A stretch of DNA of 64,000 nucleotides from Dendrolimus kikuchii (GCA_019925095.2 JAHHIN020000030.1:7524501-7588500); one strand, 5' to 3'. Positions 33,146 to 44,126 are shown, counted from the first letter of the stretch. Notes: generated by a model from the letters alone, not told the origin. Numbers and translations are program-made.

Positions 33146-33680
33146 TATATTCGATGCCGATGATGAACATAGGATATTTTTTATCCCAAACAATGGGATA
33201 GTTTCCGGGATAAAAATATATTTTTCTTTCTGTTTGTTTTACTTTTACGGAAAAACTATTGCACCGATTTGGCTAAAATTCGGTATATATGTAATTTTAA
33301 TAATTATGGTGGACAAAGGATAATTTTATCCCGGATAATGGGATAGATTTCGGTAAAGGTTATCTCAGAAAGTAGAACAGGTTTTTTTATGATTTACCAT
33401 ATCGGTCATTTCGGCTTGTTGGGCCATTTTAGCCATTTCGGTCAATTCGGCCATTTGGGCCATTTCAGCATTTTCAGTCATTTCGGTCATTTCATTTCAT
33501 CATTTAGGCCCGTTCGGCCAAATATATTTTCATCCCGGAAACTATCTCATTTTTCGGGATGAAAAGTACTTCTTGGCCACCCTCGGTATTAAAATTACAT
33601 ATGTACCTAGTTTCAACCAAATCGGTTCAATAGTCTTTCCATAAAAGGATAACAAAGCGAGAGACAAATATACTCACAAC
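33000..33680. repeat. Inverted pair of Helitron-like pieces
   Basis: Starts with TAATATAAATGCGAAAGTAA (a common head of short insect Helitron derivatives) and an (AT)n run at 33103-33145. Then 33175-33345 (AATGGGATAG, GGAAAAACTATTGCACCGAT, TATATGTAATTTTAAT) is matched in reverse complement by 33525-33670 (ATTAAAATTACATATGT, AATCGGTTCAATAG). Non-coding. Confidence 0.5.
33400..33525. repeat. Degenerate ~10-bp minisatellite
   Basis: About twelve imperfect units of GGCCATTTCG / GGTCATTTCG type, lying exactly between the two inverted Helitron-like pieces. Confidence 0.75.
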
Positions 33681-33699
33681 ATCAGCTATCTGCCAATGA

Positions 33700-35496
33700 A
33701 AATTACGTCAAAATCGATCTAGCTGTTTTAGAGATTATCCGGAACATCCAGACAGACAGACAGACAAAAATTCTAAAAGTAGCATTTTTGAAATCTCCTG
33801 GTCCAATTTTTAGTTTTTATTTTGAGATTACAAACAGGCACATCACTTTTATTTATGTGTATAGATAAAAACTGTAAAATAAATAGTAATAGATAAAACA
33901 TAACAGGGCTAAATAAAAAAAATAGTTAGAAAAGGAAAATGGAGCGAGCACTGTAACTTGAACTATGAACTCTGGTCTTCATAATTTTAATTGGACCTAC
34001 TTATGCAAAACAGACCCAATCCACAAACATGCCAAAATTGGGTTAAGGATGCAGAAGGCTTTCAAAATGCACCTTCTATCGACTCAATAAGAATCGTAAA
34101 GAGCTGACAACATTTACAGAATAAAATATTTTTATCACAAAGTAGCTAACCCACACAACACCAAGAATATAATAAACTAACAATATGACCCACGGTAATC
34201 CAAAAACCTATAAGGTTTACCATTTTTATTTTTTCATAAAAGATCAGACTGCATGGTTCCTTGTATTATTTTTAATTTTTGTCTATCAAATAGAACCATG
34301 CCGGTTGATTCGTGTTTGCGTATTGAAAATCAAATAATCCTATATTTTCACAAAGATTCATATTACTTGGTTTCTTGTTGAAATAATTATTTTTATATCA
34401 TCTAATTAGTCATGTCCTTTGAATCTGTGTTGTTAAAGAAATTTCTTGATATAATTATTTATCCAGTCAATGATAGCTACATAGGCTATGGGATTTATAA
34501 TTTTTTTAATTTAATTTATTTTGTCTCAAAAGTCATACATCTTGTGGACTATTTATTGTATGTGGCAACTTTTACCAACTAAATAAATAGAAACTACTAA
34601 ACTAAATAATAACTACTAAACTAAATTAAAAAAAACTTTTACCCACTAATTTGGTAAATAACTAATATTGGCGATTGCAACGGCAACATTACGTGAAAAA
34701 TCGGCATCACAGAATGGAACGCTGTTGTTTCTGTGATATGATTTCTTTGGCAAATATAATTAATACCTACTATTTTGTGTCCAATCATGAAGAGAGTGAT
34801 CACAAGAATATAGAATATGATATCTAGCTGTCTGAATCAGTCTGATAATGAAGATAATGACAGACAAGGTATGTAAATCTTATTTTGAGGTTACAAAAGC
34901 TTAAGTTGTTTCATAAAACTTTTTTGTCATTTTTTAAATAGTACAATTAAATATTCATTTTTATAGAACATGAAGTTCATAATAGTTTGAACATAACACA
35001 ATTAACATCCTTAATTACAAATCAATTTTCATACTAAAAATCAGTATATGTTGTGTAACATTTTAAAAAAGTTAAAATTTTAAAAATTATAAGTTTTCTG
35101 ATGGTGTTTTTCTTATTAATGTTGTTATGAAAAAAACTATATTATTAAAAGAAATATGTATTTTTTTAAAGAAATATAAATAAATAAATGAGTTATTCTT
35201 TTATTTTTCCATTAAACTATGCCAACGTAATAACTAAACAAGGGACCAACTCACACACAAATAATTTTACTAAAAGGAACCATAGAGGTTGTTTGATTAC
35301 TATGTAATTTGAAATTATTTACATTAAAATTGTACTTGAATATATAGGACAAAATATAATATACAATATTCTAATTTTCGTTTCCAAAATATAGACATAT
35401 TTTTTTTGTATGCAAAATTTTAATAAAAACTGCTTTTTCTCAAAACTGTCAGTATGTGGGTTGGTTCCATTTTGCATAAGTAGGTCCAATAATCCA
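33700..35496. other. AT-rich sequence, nothing recognised
   Basis: About 1.8 kb of AT-rich DNA with only short frames. A GACAGACAGACAGAC run is at about 33752. Confidence 0.45.
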
Positions 35497-35960
35497 GTGT
35501 CTACATCATTTCTATTGAGAAACATAGATGGCGGTTTCGGATTTTAATGTTACCGGTAAGATTGATTTAAATACATTTTATTGTCAGTAGTATAAAAGTC
35601 CACATGAAACGAAATATAAAAATATAGAAAAGTATTTTTATTGCATTTTATAAAATTATTTAAGAAGAGAAAAATACCATTTTATCAACTTTGATATAAA
35701 AATAAAAAGTTCTACTAGATCAAGTGAAGCACTTGTCTACATAATTTCTATTGGGAAACATAGATGGCACTTTCGAATTTTAATGTTACCGGTAAGATTG
35801 ATTTAAATACATTTTATTGTCAATAGTATAAAAGTCCAGATGAAATGAAATATAAAAATATAGAAAAGTATTTTTATTGCATTTTATAAAATTATTTAAT
35901 AAGACCATTTTATCAACTTTGATATAAAAATAAAAAGATCTACTAGATAAAATGAAGATA
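35497..35960. repeat. Tandem duplication, 237-bp period
   Basis: 35497-35733 repeats at 35734-35955: GTCTACAT-ATTTCTATTG, AAACATAGATGGC, TTTTAATGTTACCGGTAAGA and TTTTATCAACTTTGATATAA all recur at the same spacing, with ~90% identity by eye. Confidence 0.8.
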
Positions 35961-36012
35961 GTGGGGTTTGAACCGACAAGGACTGTGAGTTAAATCAGTG
36001 CTCTACCGTATA
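35950..36012 (-). other. tRNA-like sequence split by the R1 LINE (rest at 39844-39885)
   Basis: Joining the plus strand across the insertion and reading the minus strand gives TAGCGTATACGGTAGAGCAC (A-box/D-arm-like), an anticodon-like arm and GTCGGTTCAAACCCC (B-box/T-arm-like). The D and T stems have mismatches and the anticodon loop is 7-8 nt, so a tRNA pseudogene or SINE head is more likely than an active tRNA. Confidence 0.5.
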
Positions 36013-36013
36013 T

Positions 36014-36181
36014 AAAAAAAGACAGGAAAAAGGTCCTACTGTTGCGGCAAGTAATACTTCTTTGCCACTAACACCGGCACAACCGGCACCACCACCGTTG
36101 CCGCAGCGGCCACCCAAATCCAAACCGCTGCCGCCGCCAAAACCGGCGTCGGAGACCGGGGCCACTAGGATGGAGGAATAA
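36014..36181 (+). pseudogene. R1 ORF1 C-terminal remnant
   Basis: Open from the element's 5' end to TAA at 36179-36181: PTVAASNTSLPLTPAQPAPP, then PLPQRPPKSKPLPPPKP and a short end. Proline-rich; the usual CCHC knuckles lie upstream and are deleted. ORF2 starts 14 bp after its stop. Confidence 0.55.
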
Positions 36182-36195
36182 AAACAGTTCTTCCA

Positions 36196-36865
36196 ATGGC
36201 TATCCTAGTGGTCCAGGGCAACCTAAACCACTGCGCCACTGCACAAGACTTACTGGTCCAGAGCATGGCGCAGTGGGGAATACAGTTGGCCGTGGTCGCC
36301 GAGCCATATTACGTCCCCCCCCGTTCTGACTGGGCGGGGGACCTGGATGGCTCGGTGGCCATCATTGTCCGGACCGCCGCCGCATGCCCTCCCCTAGCCG
36401 GTGTGGTAAAGGGACAGGGCTACGTGGCGGCAACAATCGGGGAGATGGTGGTCCTTGGGGGCTACTTCTCCCCGAACAGAAGGCTCGCCGATTTTGAGGG
36501 ATGGATAGAGGAAGTGGGCACAGTGGTGGCCCGCAGCCGGCCTCGCCCCGTGCTCGTGCTCGGGGACTTTAATGCAAAATCCGTGGCTTGGGGATCCCCG
36601 CGTACGTGCGCGCGCGGCGAGGCATTGGAAGAATGGGCCATCGAAAAGGGTCTCGTGGTTCTCAACCGGGGCTCCGTACATACGTGTGTGCGCCAGCAGG
36701 GCGGCTCAATAGTAGACGTCACATTTGCCAGCCCTGAACTGGCGCGCCGTGTGCGGGACTGGAGGGTCGTCACGGGGGTGGAGACGCTCTCCGACCACCG
36801 TTATATACGGTTCAGCGTCTCCGCCCGAAATCCGAAGTTGTGTTCCGGCATTAGTGACCGCCGTC
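36196..36865 (+). pseudogene. R1 ORF2, endonuclease domain
   Basis: Starts MAILVVQGNLNHCATAQDLL. Motifs in order: NLNHC (N), VVAEPYYVP (E), VLVLGDFNAKSVAWGS (D, N), SIVDVTFAS, LSDHRYIRF (D, H). All catalytic positions of the APE-type endonuclease are present. The frame runs on as VSARNPKLCSGISDRRPESP and stops, while the true continuation is in another frame (SPVGDCPRWALQKLN...) from about 36873. The break falls in a 24-nt patch (36836-36859) identical to part of SINE family S. Confidence 0.85.
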
Positions 36866-36872
36866 CCGAGAG

Positions 36873-39380
36873 TCCCCGGTAGGTGACTGCCCGCGCTGGG
36901 CATTACAAAAGTTGAATCGGGAGGTGTTCAGGGAGGCCCTGATCGTCGCCACTTGGGCATCAGGGTCCGAAATGAACCCTCCCGATGTAAATGTAGAGCA
37001 GGAGGCAGATAACCTACGGTCGCTCGTCACTGGCGTCTGTGACGCGGCGATGCCGAGGAGGGGCCGATTCCAGCCCTTCCGAAAGGTGTACTGGTGGAAC
37101 CCCGTACTGGAGGGGTTAAGGCGCGCGTGCAATAGCGCGCGCCGCCAGTACACCCGCCACAGAAGACGGCGTCGTCGTGCAGCGGACGCAGCGACCGTGG
37201 AGGCTCAGCTGTACGAGGGGTACAGAAGCGCCAGAAGAACACTGAGGATCGAAATCCGAAACGCAAAGAACGTCGCCTGGGGGGAGCTCCTGGATAGCTT
37301 AAACCAGGATCCTTGGGGGCGCCCTTTCAAGATGGCACGGAACAAGCTCCGTGCCTGGGCGCCCCCACTAACTGAGTCTCTCCCCAGGGACGTAGTTCAC
37401 GACGTTGTTGGCGCTCTGTTCCCTTCACGGGCTGAGCACATGCCTCCTGCTATGGCACCGCCAGAGGCGGAGCCCAGCGCGAATAGAGACCCTGTGCCCA
37501 CCGTGGACCGGGTAGAGCTGGGGGTGGCCATGCTACGGCTAAAGGCCAAGAACGCTGCCCCCGGCCTTGACGGCATACCAGGGCGTGCGTGGGTTCTGTC
37601 CTACGACGCCCTGGAGCCCCGACTGATGAGGCTTTTCGGCGCATGCTTAGAGCAGGGCCAGTTTCCACAACGGTGGAAGACAGGAAAGCTGGTCCTGCTG
37701 CGGAAGGAGGGGCGCCCTGCGGACTCGCCGTCCGCCTACCGGCCCATTGTGCTGCTGGACGAGGTCGGTAAGCTCTTTGAGCGTATCATCGTCGACCGCC
37801 TCGTCCAGCACCTATCGACGACGGGGCCGGACCTGGCGGACAACCAGTTCGGTTTCCGCACGGGGCGCTCCACGATTGACGCGATCATGCGCCTGAGAGG
37901 CCTAGCGGAGGAAGCAGTTTCCCGGGGCGAGGTATTATTGGCGGTGTCTCTTGACATCGCCAACGCCTTTAATTCCTTGCCCTGGCCTTGCATTATGGAG
38001 GCACTCCGGTATTTCGGGGTGCCGGCCTACCTCCGCCGTATAGTCGGGGCATACCTAAATAGCAGAGCCGTCATCTACCCGGTCCATGAGGGTTGGAATC
38101 GGCGAGCCATGGTGTGCGGTGTTCCACAGGGGTCGGTTCTAGGTCCCCTCCTGTGGAACATCGCATACGACTGGACCTTGAGGTGTCGGGTTCTCCCGGG
38201 CGTCAGCGTCGTATGTTACGCAGACGACACGCTGATCGCCGCGCGCGGGAGGACCCATCGGCAGGCGTGCCTTCTAGGCACGGCTGGGGTGTCGACAATA
38301 GTAGGCAGGATCCGGCGTCTTGGTCTGGAGGTGGCGTTACAGAAGACCGAGGCCGTGATGTTTCACGGTCCTCGTAATCGTCCACCTCCGGACAGTTGCA
38401 TTACAGTAGGAGGCATCCGCATCGGCATCGGTGGAACCATGAAATACCTGGGATTGGTCCTCGATAGCCGATGGGATTTTTCGGCACACTTTCGGCAGCT
38501 GCTCCCCAGACTCAAGGGGGCAGCCGGTGCGCTCTCGCGCCTGCTCCCCAACGTCGGGGGGCCTAACGCCACGTGCCGGAAACTCTTCGAAGGCATCGTA
38601 CGTTCGATGGCCCTTTACGGGGCCCCAGTGTGGTCGGACCGCCTGACGGGCAAAAACGCGGCGCTGTTGCGTCAAGCGCAACGCATATTGGCCGTCAGAG
38701 CAATAAGAGGATACCGTACGGTGTCCTTCGAAGTGGCCTCGCTACTCGCCGGATCCCCCCCATGGGACCTGGAAGCCAGGGTCCTGGCGTCACTGTATGT
38801 GTGGCGCAAAGAGGCCCTGGCTAGGGGCACCAGACCCGCGCCTCGCGAAATCGAGGCGTGCCGGTCGGAGCTCCGCCAGGTAGCCGTGGGGGTCTGGGAA
38901 GAACGCCTAAGACGCCCCAGCGCGGGCCCCGCCACGATTGAGGCGGTGAGGCCCGTCCTGCAAGAATGGATTGGACGACGTCACGGCACCCTGACGTTCA
39001 GGCTGACGCAGGTCCTGACGGGGCATGGTTGCTTCGGAAGGTACCTGTGTCGCCTCGGCCGCGAGGCCACGTCAGGGTGCCATCATTGTGACACGGGCGA
39101 CGAGGACACGGCGTTGCACACACTCCGGGAGTGTCCAGCCTGGACGGAGCAGCGCCGGGAGCTCGTCGCCCATACCGGATTTGACACCTCGCTCCCGGCC
39201 GTGGTACGCACCATGGTCGGGAGCTCCACCGGATGGGACGCCGTCTCCTCCTTTTGCGAGCAGGTTATGTTTGCGAAGGAGGAGGCGGAACGGGAGCGTG
39301 AGCGTAATTCCCTGCTCCGCTCCCGCCAAAGGAGGACGCGCCGACGTCGGAGGTCGGATAGTGACCTTCGGCCGCCGTAA
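36873..39380 (+). CDS. R1 ORF2, reverse transcriptase and C-terminal finger
   Basis: Open for more than 820 codons to TAA 39378-39380. RT motifs: AAPGLDGIPGRAW, YRPIVLLDEVGKLFERI, NQFGFRTGRSTIDAI, VSLDIANAFNSLPW (first Asp), GVPQGSVLGPLLWNI, VVCYADDTLIAARG (catalytic DD) and MKYLGLVLD. The C-terminal region has CHHCDTGDEDTALHTLRECP, a C-x2-C...H...C finger, then the basic end SFCEQVMFAKEEAERERERN. RT copies the element RNA at the nick. The frame is intact but disconnected from its endonuclease by the upstream shift. GC-rich third positions contrast with the host genes, as usual for this clade. Confidence 0.9.
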   Translation, partial: SPVGDCPRWALQKLNREVFREALIVATWASGSEMNPPDVNVEQEADNLRSLVTGVCDAAMPRRGRFQPFRKVYWWNPVLEGLRRACNSARRQYTRHRRRRRRAADAATVEAQLYEGYRSARRTLRIEIRNAKNVAWGELLDSLNQDPWGRPFKMARNKLRAWAPPLTESLPRDVVHDVVGALFPSRAEHMPPAMAPPEAEPSANRDPVPTVDRVELGVAMLRLKAKNAAPGLDGIPGRAWVLSYDALEPRLMRLFGACLEQGQFPQRWKTGKLVLLRKEGRPADSPSAYRPIVLLDEVGKLFERIIVDRLVQHLSTTGPDLADNQFGFRTGRSTIDAIMRLRGLAEEAVSRGEVLLAVSLDIANAFNSLPWPCIMEALRYFGVPAYLRRIVGAYLNSRAVIYPVHEGWNRRAMVCGVPQGSVLGPLLWNIAYDWTLRCRVLPGVSVVCYADDTLIAARGRTHRQACLLGTAGVSTIVGRIRRLGLEVALQKTEAVMFHGPRNRPPPDSCITVGGIRIGIGGTMKYLGLVLDSRWDFSAHFRQLLPRLKGAAGALSRLLPNVGGPNATCRKLFEGIVRSMALYGAPVWSDRLTGKNAALLRQAQRILAVRAIRGYRTVSFEVASLLAGSPPWDLEARVLASLYVWRKEALARGTRPAPREIEACRSELRQVAVGVWEERLRRPSAGPATIEAVRPVLQEWIGRRHGTLTFRLTQVLTGHGCFGRYLCRLGREATSGCHHCDTGDEDTALHTLRECPAWTEQRRELVAHTGFDTSLPAVVRTMVGSSTGWDAVSSFCEQVMFAKEEAERERERNSLLRSRQRRTRRRRRSDSDLRPP

Positions 39381-39843
39381 GCGGGCGGCGCGGGTGGGGC
39401 CCCTAGGGGTATAGGGGTTCTCACTCACCCGCACATGCCGTCGAGATGAGAGCGCGAGTGTTCCGCGCGCGCTCATCTCTCTTCCCGTGGGGCGCGTTAC
39501 AGACCGCCCCACGCACGGATCAGACCTAGAAGTAGCCAGGGGACACGTCCCCTGGCATAGGAAGAGGGGGGCCCACGCCTGCCAGGGCACGCGGAGTTGG
39601 GAAGCCCGCATTCACGTAGCCCTGGCATAAGGCGCAAGACGGAACACCCAGGGGTTTTAGTGGGTATCCCTAACTGGGGCGTGGCAATAGCGTGGCACCG
39701 GTTCTGACCGGGCACGCTAGTGCCACCCCCGATCTGGCGAATCCCACACACTCACACGGGTCGCGAACATCCCCCCAGGCTTCTGTGCCTGTCGCGGCTT
39801 AGTCCTCAAACGGATTTCCCCTGGCCAAAAAAAAAAAAAAAAA
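39381..39843 (+). other. R1 3' UTR and poly-A
   Basis: GC-rich non-coding end finishing in an A-run. The opposite strand has long chance open frames across ORF2 and the UTR because stops are rare in GC-rich DNA. Confidence 0.8.
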
Positions 39844-39885
39844 AGTGCTCTACCGTATACGCTAAATACGTATATCGTACTATAG

Positions 39886-41122
39886 CCAAAATTCTTGGTA
39901 TTAGTACTCCTTCATTTATTTAAAATTTAATTTCGAATAGCACGCTTGAGCAAAACGACGCGTGTTCACACCTCCAAGCCCTCGGGCGGAATGAAAAATT
40001 CATACATTGAGACCGGCAAGCGTGATTTTTGAAGTCATTTATAATAAAATAATTAATTACTTCCAAATTTTCTAAGTAACCGAATAAAAGAACTACAATG
40101 ACTCTATTTTTTATAATATGATACGTTACTGTTATTTATTTTAGCGATGTACGATTAACAGTAATAATAATATTAAAGATTGAAGAACACGTTTAGATGT
40201 CACTTTGCAATTACTTTCTATCGAGAAAATTTATCGAAAATGCGTTTTGAATACAAAAAAGACGTCAGAAATATGATCCAGATTGACATTTTTTTTTTTC
40301 ATCGCATTAAAGTGTGTATAATTATTGTAACAACGATTGAGAAATCGGTCATAAAACGCTTTTTGTCTGTTGTCTCGCTGTTAATTTTTTTTTTTTTTGT
40401 GGTCCTTTTATCTGTGATCGGAAATTGTTCCATAAGCAGATGATTTGATTGTTTTGATGATGTGTAAGAAGGCAACACCCAATGATTTGCTTTCTTTAAT
40501 TTATTTGGAGCTATATTTTGCATCCAGGTCGAGAATGTGTACTAGTTTTAGGCGCCTTTGTGGGATGTTATGCAGCAGTTTCTGGGCAAGCTCGTTTGGG
40601 TGAACCATTAGACGTTCCTTATATTGGATGCAGGTGTTGGCAATCTCCTACCTTATTGTGGGAACTTCGGAGTACTAGTGGGCTTCGGCATTGGTTGTGA
40701 AACAAGGGTGCCTTTATGATTGACTTTAGTATGATACTATGGAACAGTTGGAGGATTTCTATGTTGGAGTGGCTAGCACTCCCCCAAAGTTGTTACAAAA
40801 TAGCGGCAAGAAACATCCCAGCAACATGTTTAGCTAAAAATGATTTTTCTTTACATTTCTTATTCTATTTATATCTGAACTTTTTTTTTAACTTTTTAGA
40901 AGTATGTTATAGAATTACTTTTCGAAGAATTAATGGAGTTGTAGCAAACAGTGCATGCTCAGTAAGACAAAGATGTAGTAAGAGGAAGGAAAGATAAGTA
41001 AGTAAGGTTTGTGTAAGATTAAGTTTGTGAATTAGGCCATTCTTCCGTTGAGCGACTCACTTATGGTTAAAATGCATAGTCAATATTACCATGAGCAAAA
41101 CATAAATCGGTCAGTAACTTAC
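39886..41122. other. Sequence without recognised feature
   Basis: About 1.2 kb; 40518-40700 and 40716-40997 have short frames without family signs. Confidence 0.4.
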
Positions 41123-41342
41123 TTTCCTCTTCAACTTTAATGTCAAAGCAATTGTTTCCTTTATTCTTTCCTTCACAATCATCTTCAATTGCTGCTTCAT
41201 AGTCTTCCGCAATCTCCTCTTTTATTTCTTTTGCAGGATCTTCATACTGCTTACATTCCAAACAATGTTGTGTGTCAAAGCTGTAGTTATAATTTAATTC
41301 CTGAGTCTGACTGTCTATCATCAATAAGAATTTCTGTGATGG
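41123..41342 (-). CDS. Solitary candidate exon, acidic and Cys-containing
   Basis: Minus strand, bounded by a good acceptor (TTTTATATATTTCAG just before 41342) and a perfect donor GTAAGT (41122-41117). It reads PSQKFLLMIDSQTQELNYNY, a CLEC, then EEIAEDYEAAIEDDCEGKNK and IKVEEES. Length 220 bp, so the phase changes across it. Acidic linker exons with EIKEE / KVEEE patches are common in insect zinc-finger genes, between the ZAD-type domain and the fingers, but no finger exon lies within reach on this strand. It could be part of a gene extending over tens of kb or an orphaned exon. Confidence 0.45.
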
Positions 41343-41533
41343 CTGAAATATATAAAAACCTAGCAACTTTTTTTTATTGCAAAGACGGTAGACATCAAAA
41401 TTCAACCAATAAGGCAAGTGAATGAACAGTTACATATAGGAATCAACTAATAATGGAAAGTGGTCACCATCGCCTATAGAAATTTGCAAACCAGGGATGA
41501 AGACCCCATATATTCATTGGCATGTTATAAGGT

Positions 41534-41912
41534 TCATTTTCTGTTCATGCAGTCAAACTATGGAACATCCTCCCTAAAGTGATGCGAGATAGTCTGTCAG
41601 AAACCATTTTTAAAGAAGACTTAAAAAACACTATCTCTTCTAATTAACTGATATATATGTATATGTATTTTATATATGTATATGCTAGGTATGTATAGAT
41701 ATATGTGTATGTAAGCTTATGTATGTATATCTGTATGTAGTTTATAGTGTAATATTATGTAAGTACTTTTATGTAATAACTTTAATGTACACAACCCTGC
41801 ATCTTGTCTTCCCACTCTCGCTAGACCCATAGGTTTGCTGGAAGAAAACTCTTTTTAGGGTTAAGCTCGCCTTTGTACATCGCCACTATTTTGTGTACAA
41901 TAAAGAATAAGG
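41534..41912 (+). pseudogene. LINE ORF2 C-terminus and 3' UTR
   Basis: Open frame SFSVHAVKLWNILPKVMRDS...ETIFKEDLKNTISSN ending at 41647. The HAVKLWNxLP...F(K)xxLK motif is the conserved C-terminus of many Jockey/CR1/L2-type LINEs. A ~265-bp 3' UTR follows with GTTAAGCTCGCCTTTGTACA and the end TGTACAATAAAGAATAAGG. 5'-truncated. Confidence 0.75.
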
Positions 41913-42073
41913 AAAATACATGAATCCTGGAAATTCCCGTAAACGTTCTGTATAAGTAATTTTACTAAAGATACAATTGTTTTATTAAAGAATTTATTGA
42001 TCAGTGGATATTTTACATCAGAATCATTTTTTTTCCGACCTGCCCACTTTAAAGCCCTCACATGAAAATTACA

Positions 42074-42222
42074 ACCTGCAAGAGTTAACTAGAGACTTCG
42101 CTCAGATGACGTAAGAGCGAGGTACTGACCCGATCATACGCATCAATGGCGAGAGCGGTAAGACGGCGGGGGTCGGGAGGGTAACGCGCATTCAGCTCAG
42201 GTGTGAAGTTAACTCTTGCGGA
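42074..42222. repeat. Small MITE with 13-bp terminal repeats
   Basis: GCAAGAGTTAACT near the left end and AGTTAACTCTTGC near the right end are perfect inverted repeats about 150 bp apart; the GC-rich interior has no coding frame. Confidence 0.6.
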
Positions 42223-43459
42223 TAATAGAAGATTTTTCGTGAATCCCAAACAAACACAAAAAAAAAGCAAAAGACTACACTAAAGTAGGGGTGTGTTCCA
42301 TTGCATGCAGAAAGGACTCAGTGGTTTGAGGTCTGGCAGTTGTTTTTGCTGAGTCTTAAGTTGCACTGATCAGAATTGAATGAATGAAAAACTCAGAAGA
42401 TATAGCAGCTTACTTCTAAATTGTTATGAATGAAGTTTATGAACAGCTCCTCAGCCTTCAAAGCCCTTTTCATCATTTGATGTGATTTCCTCAACTGCGC
42501 ACAGCATATGTAGCAGGCAAGGAGTGGTATCCCATCATTAGAATTGAACTGAAACAATGATGAATGATTTGAATGTCATGATTCGAGAAGCATGATGTAT
42601 TCGCATGACACTATCTTTTAAAAGCTGCGGTAGCTTCATGATTACCGTACTCATCCTAAACTCAAAGGGCGCAGGGTCTAATGCTGGCTGGAAAGCATGC
42701 ACCACTTGGTAGTTTTCTGACCTAATATGCATATTATTACAATTACCATCTGCTAACTAGATAAATTTTGAGCCAAATTGCACTTAACAGAGTTTATAGT
42801 TGTGCAATACAGATCTAGATTTGAGTCTACTACTATTTCATTAAAAGAATTTGAGCTTTGTATGACAAACGCGTTGTCTGTAGTTGCTAACTTGCTATTC
42901 ACGATAGGTGCATGGAGTAATCCTCCAATGACCATAAGTTAAAGCTTGGCAGAGCCCGTGGCCCATGTTACAAAAACGCGTCATTAGAGACGCATTTTGT
43001 TACCCGCCAAGCTATGCAATGAGAAAAAAAGGATTTAAAGAACTCACCCTGGCGTTCGTCATCTTTTCCCATATTTCTTGTACATCGATGTTGCTTATGG
43101 CGAACATACGCCTGTCGCCGCTCAAACACACTCTGCATTTTGTTGTTATATTATGCATTTTGATTTTTGTGAACTGTTTGTATTATAATTTTAATTTTTC
43201 CATATATTGTGTACTCTGTCGATATATTTTATGAATATGTAAAAATATGTTTGTAAGCGAAACTCGAGTTTAGAAACAACAATAGGTAAGACAGTGGATA
43301 ATATCAAAATCAACGTTAAAATGTCCGGTTCCTCTATTCTCTTCACTTCCTTCTTATTAGGTATTGCTTATAAATTTAAATAAGTGAACAGTACCTACAT
43401 ATTCTAAAGTTTAAAATACAAAAACAAATTTACAAAACCATAATTTTCACCATAGATAA
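42223..43459. other. Sequence without recognised feature
   Basis: About 1.2 kb, no supported gene. Confidence 0.4.
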
Positions 43460-44039
43460 TACAGGGTGGCGCAATAGAACGTGCATATTGCATCATCTTT
43501 TTTCGCGGGGTAGAAAGTGCGCGGGCGGGGGGAGCCTGCATCGTTGGGTAGGCGGGCTCATGGAGTTTTAGTCACTATGAGTCACTTCGACGGGAAGCGT
43601 CGCGTATTTTGCGTGCGCGCATTTTACGAGAACTCTCGTTCATACATCGTTACTAGGCGTTTATATTGTTCTGAATATGGACTACGGCAAATTAGTGAAG
43701 CTCCGAGTGCTAATTTAATTAAAATATGGGTACAGCGTTTTGTAGAGACTGGTTCAACGTTTAAACCACAAGCAAAAGGTCGTCCAAGAACATCTAGGAC
43801 CGACGACAATATTGAGAGAGTTATGCAGTCTGTACGAGGAGATCCACAAATGTCTACTCGCAAGAGATCGTCTGTCTTACACTCTTAGATCATATAAACG
43901 TCTAGATCACGCATCAATTGCACAAAAACGGCCCAAAAACAGTGCACCAAAATTGGTGCACTGGCTTCAATGGCTTCCCACGCCTGTTAGTGTCGTTTCA
44001 ATTACTTTACTGGTTAGAGCTCTCGCAAAAAAAATAATT

Positions 44040-44126
44040 ATGCCGGCCTGCGCTATTAAAATTTGTCGGAACTATTTTAAAACGGGAAAGGATAAGGATG
44101 AGATGTCATTTAATCGGAAAACTTGA
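44040..44126 (+). pseudogene. THAP-domain N-terminal remnant (copy 2)
   Basis: Same 28-residue frame as at 9464-9550, without changes seen. Confidence 0.6.

Larger units (their letters stand above)
36013..39843 (+). mobile_element. R1-clade LINE, 5'-truncated in ORF1
   Basis: 3.83 kb, GC-rich against AT-rich flanks. Flanked by AGTGCTCTACCGTATA at 35997-36012 and 39844-39859 (15-16 bp; the first A is ambiguous with the poly-A). It carries an ORF1 tail, ORF2 endonuclease, RT and a C-terminal CCHC-type finger, a ~450-bp 3' UTR and a poly-A at 39827-39844. ORF order, the GLDGIPGR and YADD motifs and the C-terminal finger fit the R1 clade. The only large defects are the loss of most of ORF1 and one frame break. 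Confidence 0.9.

Noticed and set aside
36394..39611. Many long open frames on the minus strand and in other frames across the R1 element
   Set aside because: They mirror the GC-rich ORF2 and lack motifs or codon structure of their own.
35950..39885. A functional tRNA gene disrupted by R1
   Set aside because: Stem mismatches and an irregular anticodon loop even after joining; called tRNA-like only.
40518..40997. Two short frames as exons
   Set aside because: No splice-site pair fits, and no motif recognised.
42965..43234. 89-codon hydrophobic frame as a membrane protein
   Set aside because: T-rich composition explains the hydrophobicity; no supporting context.
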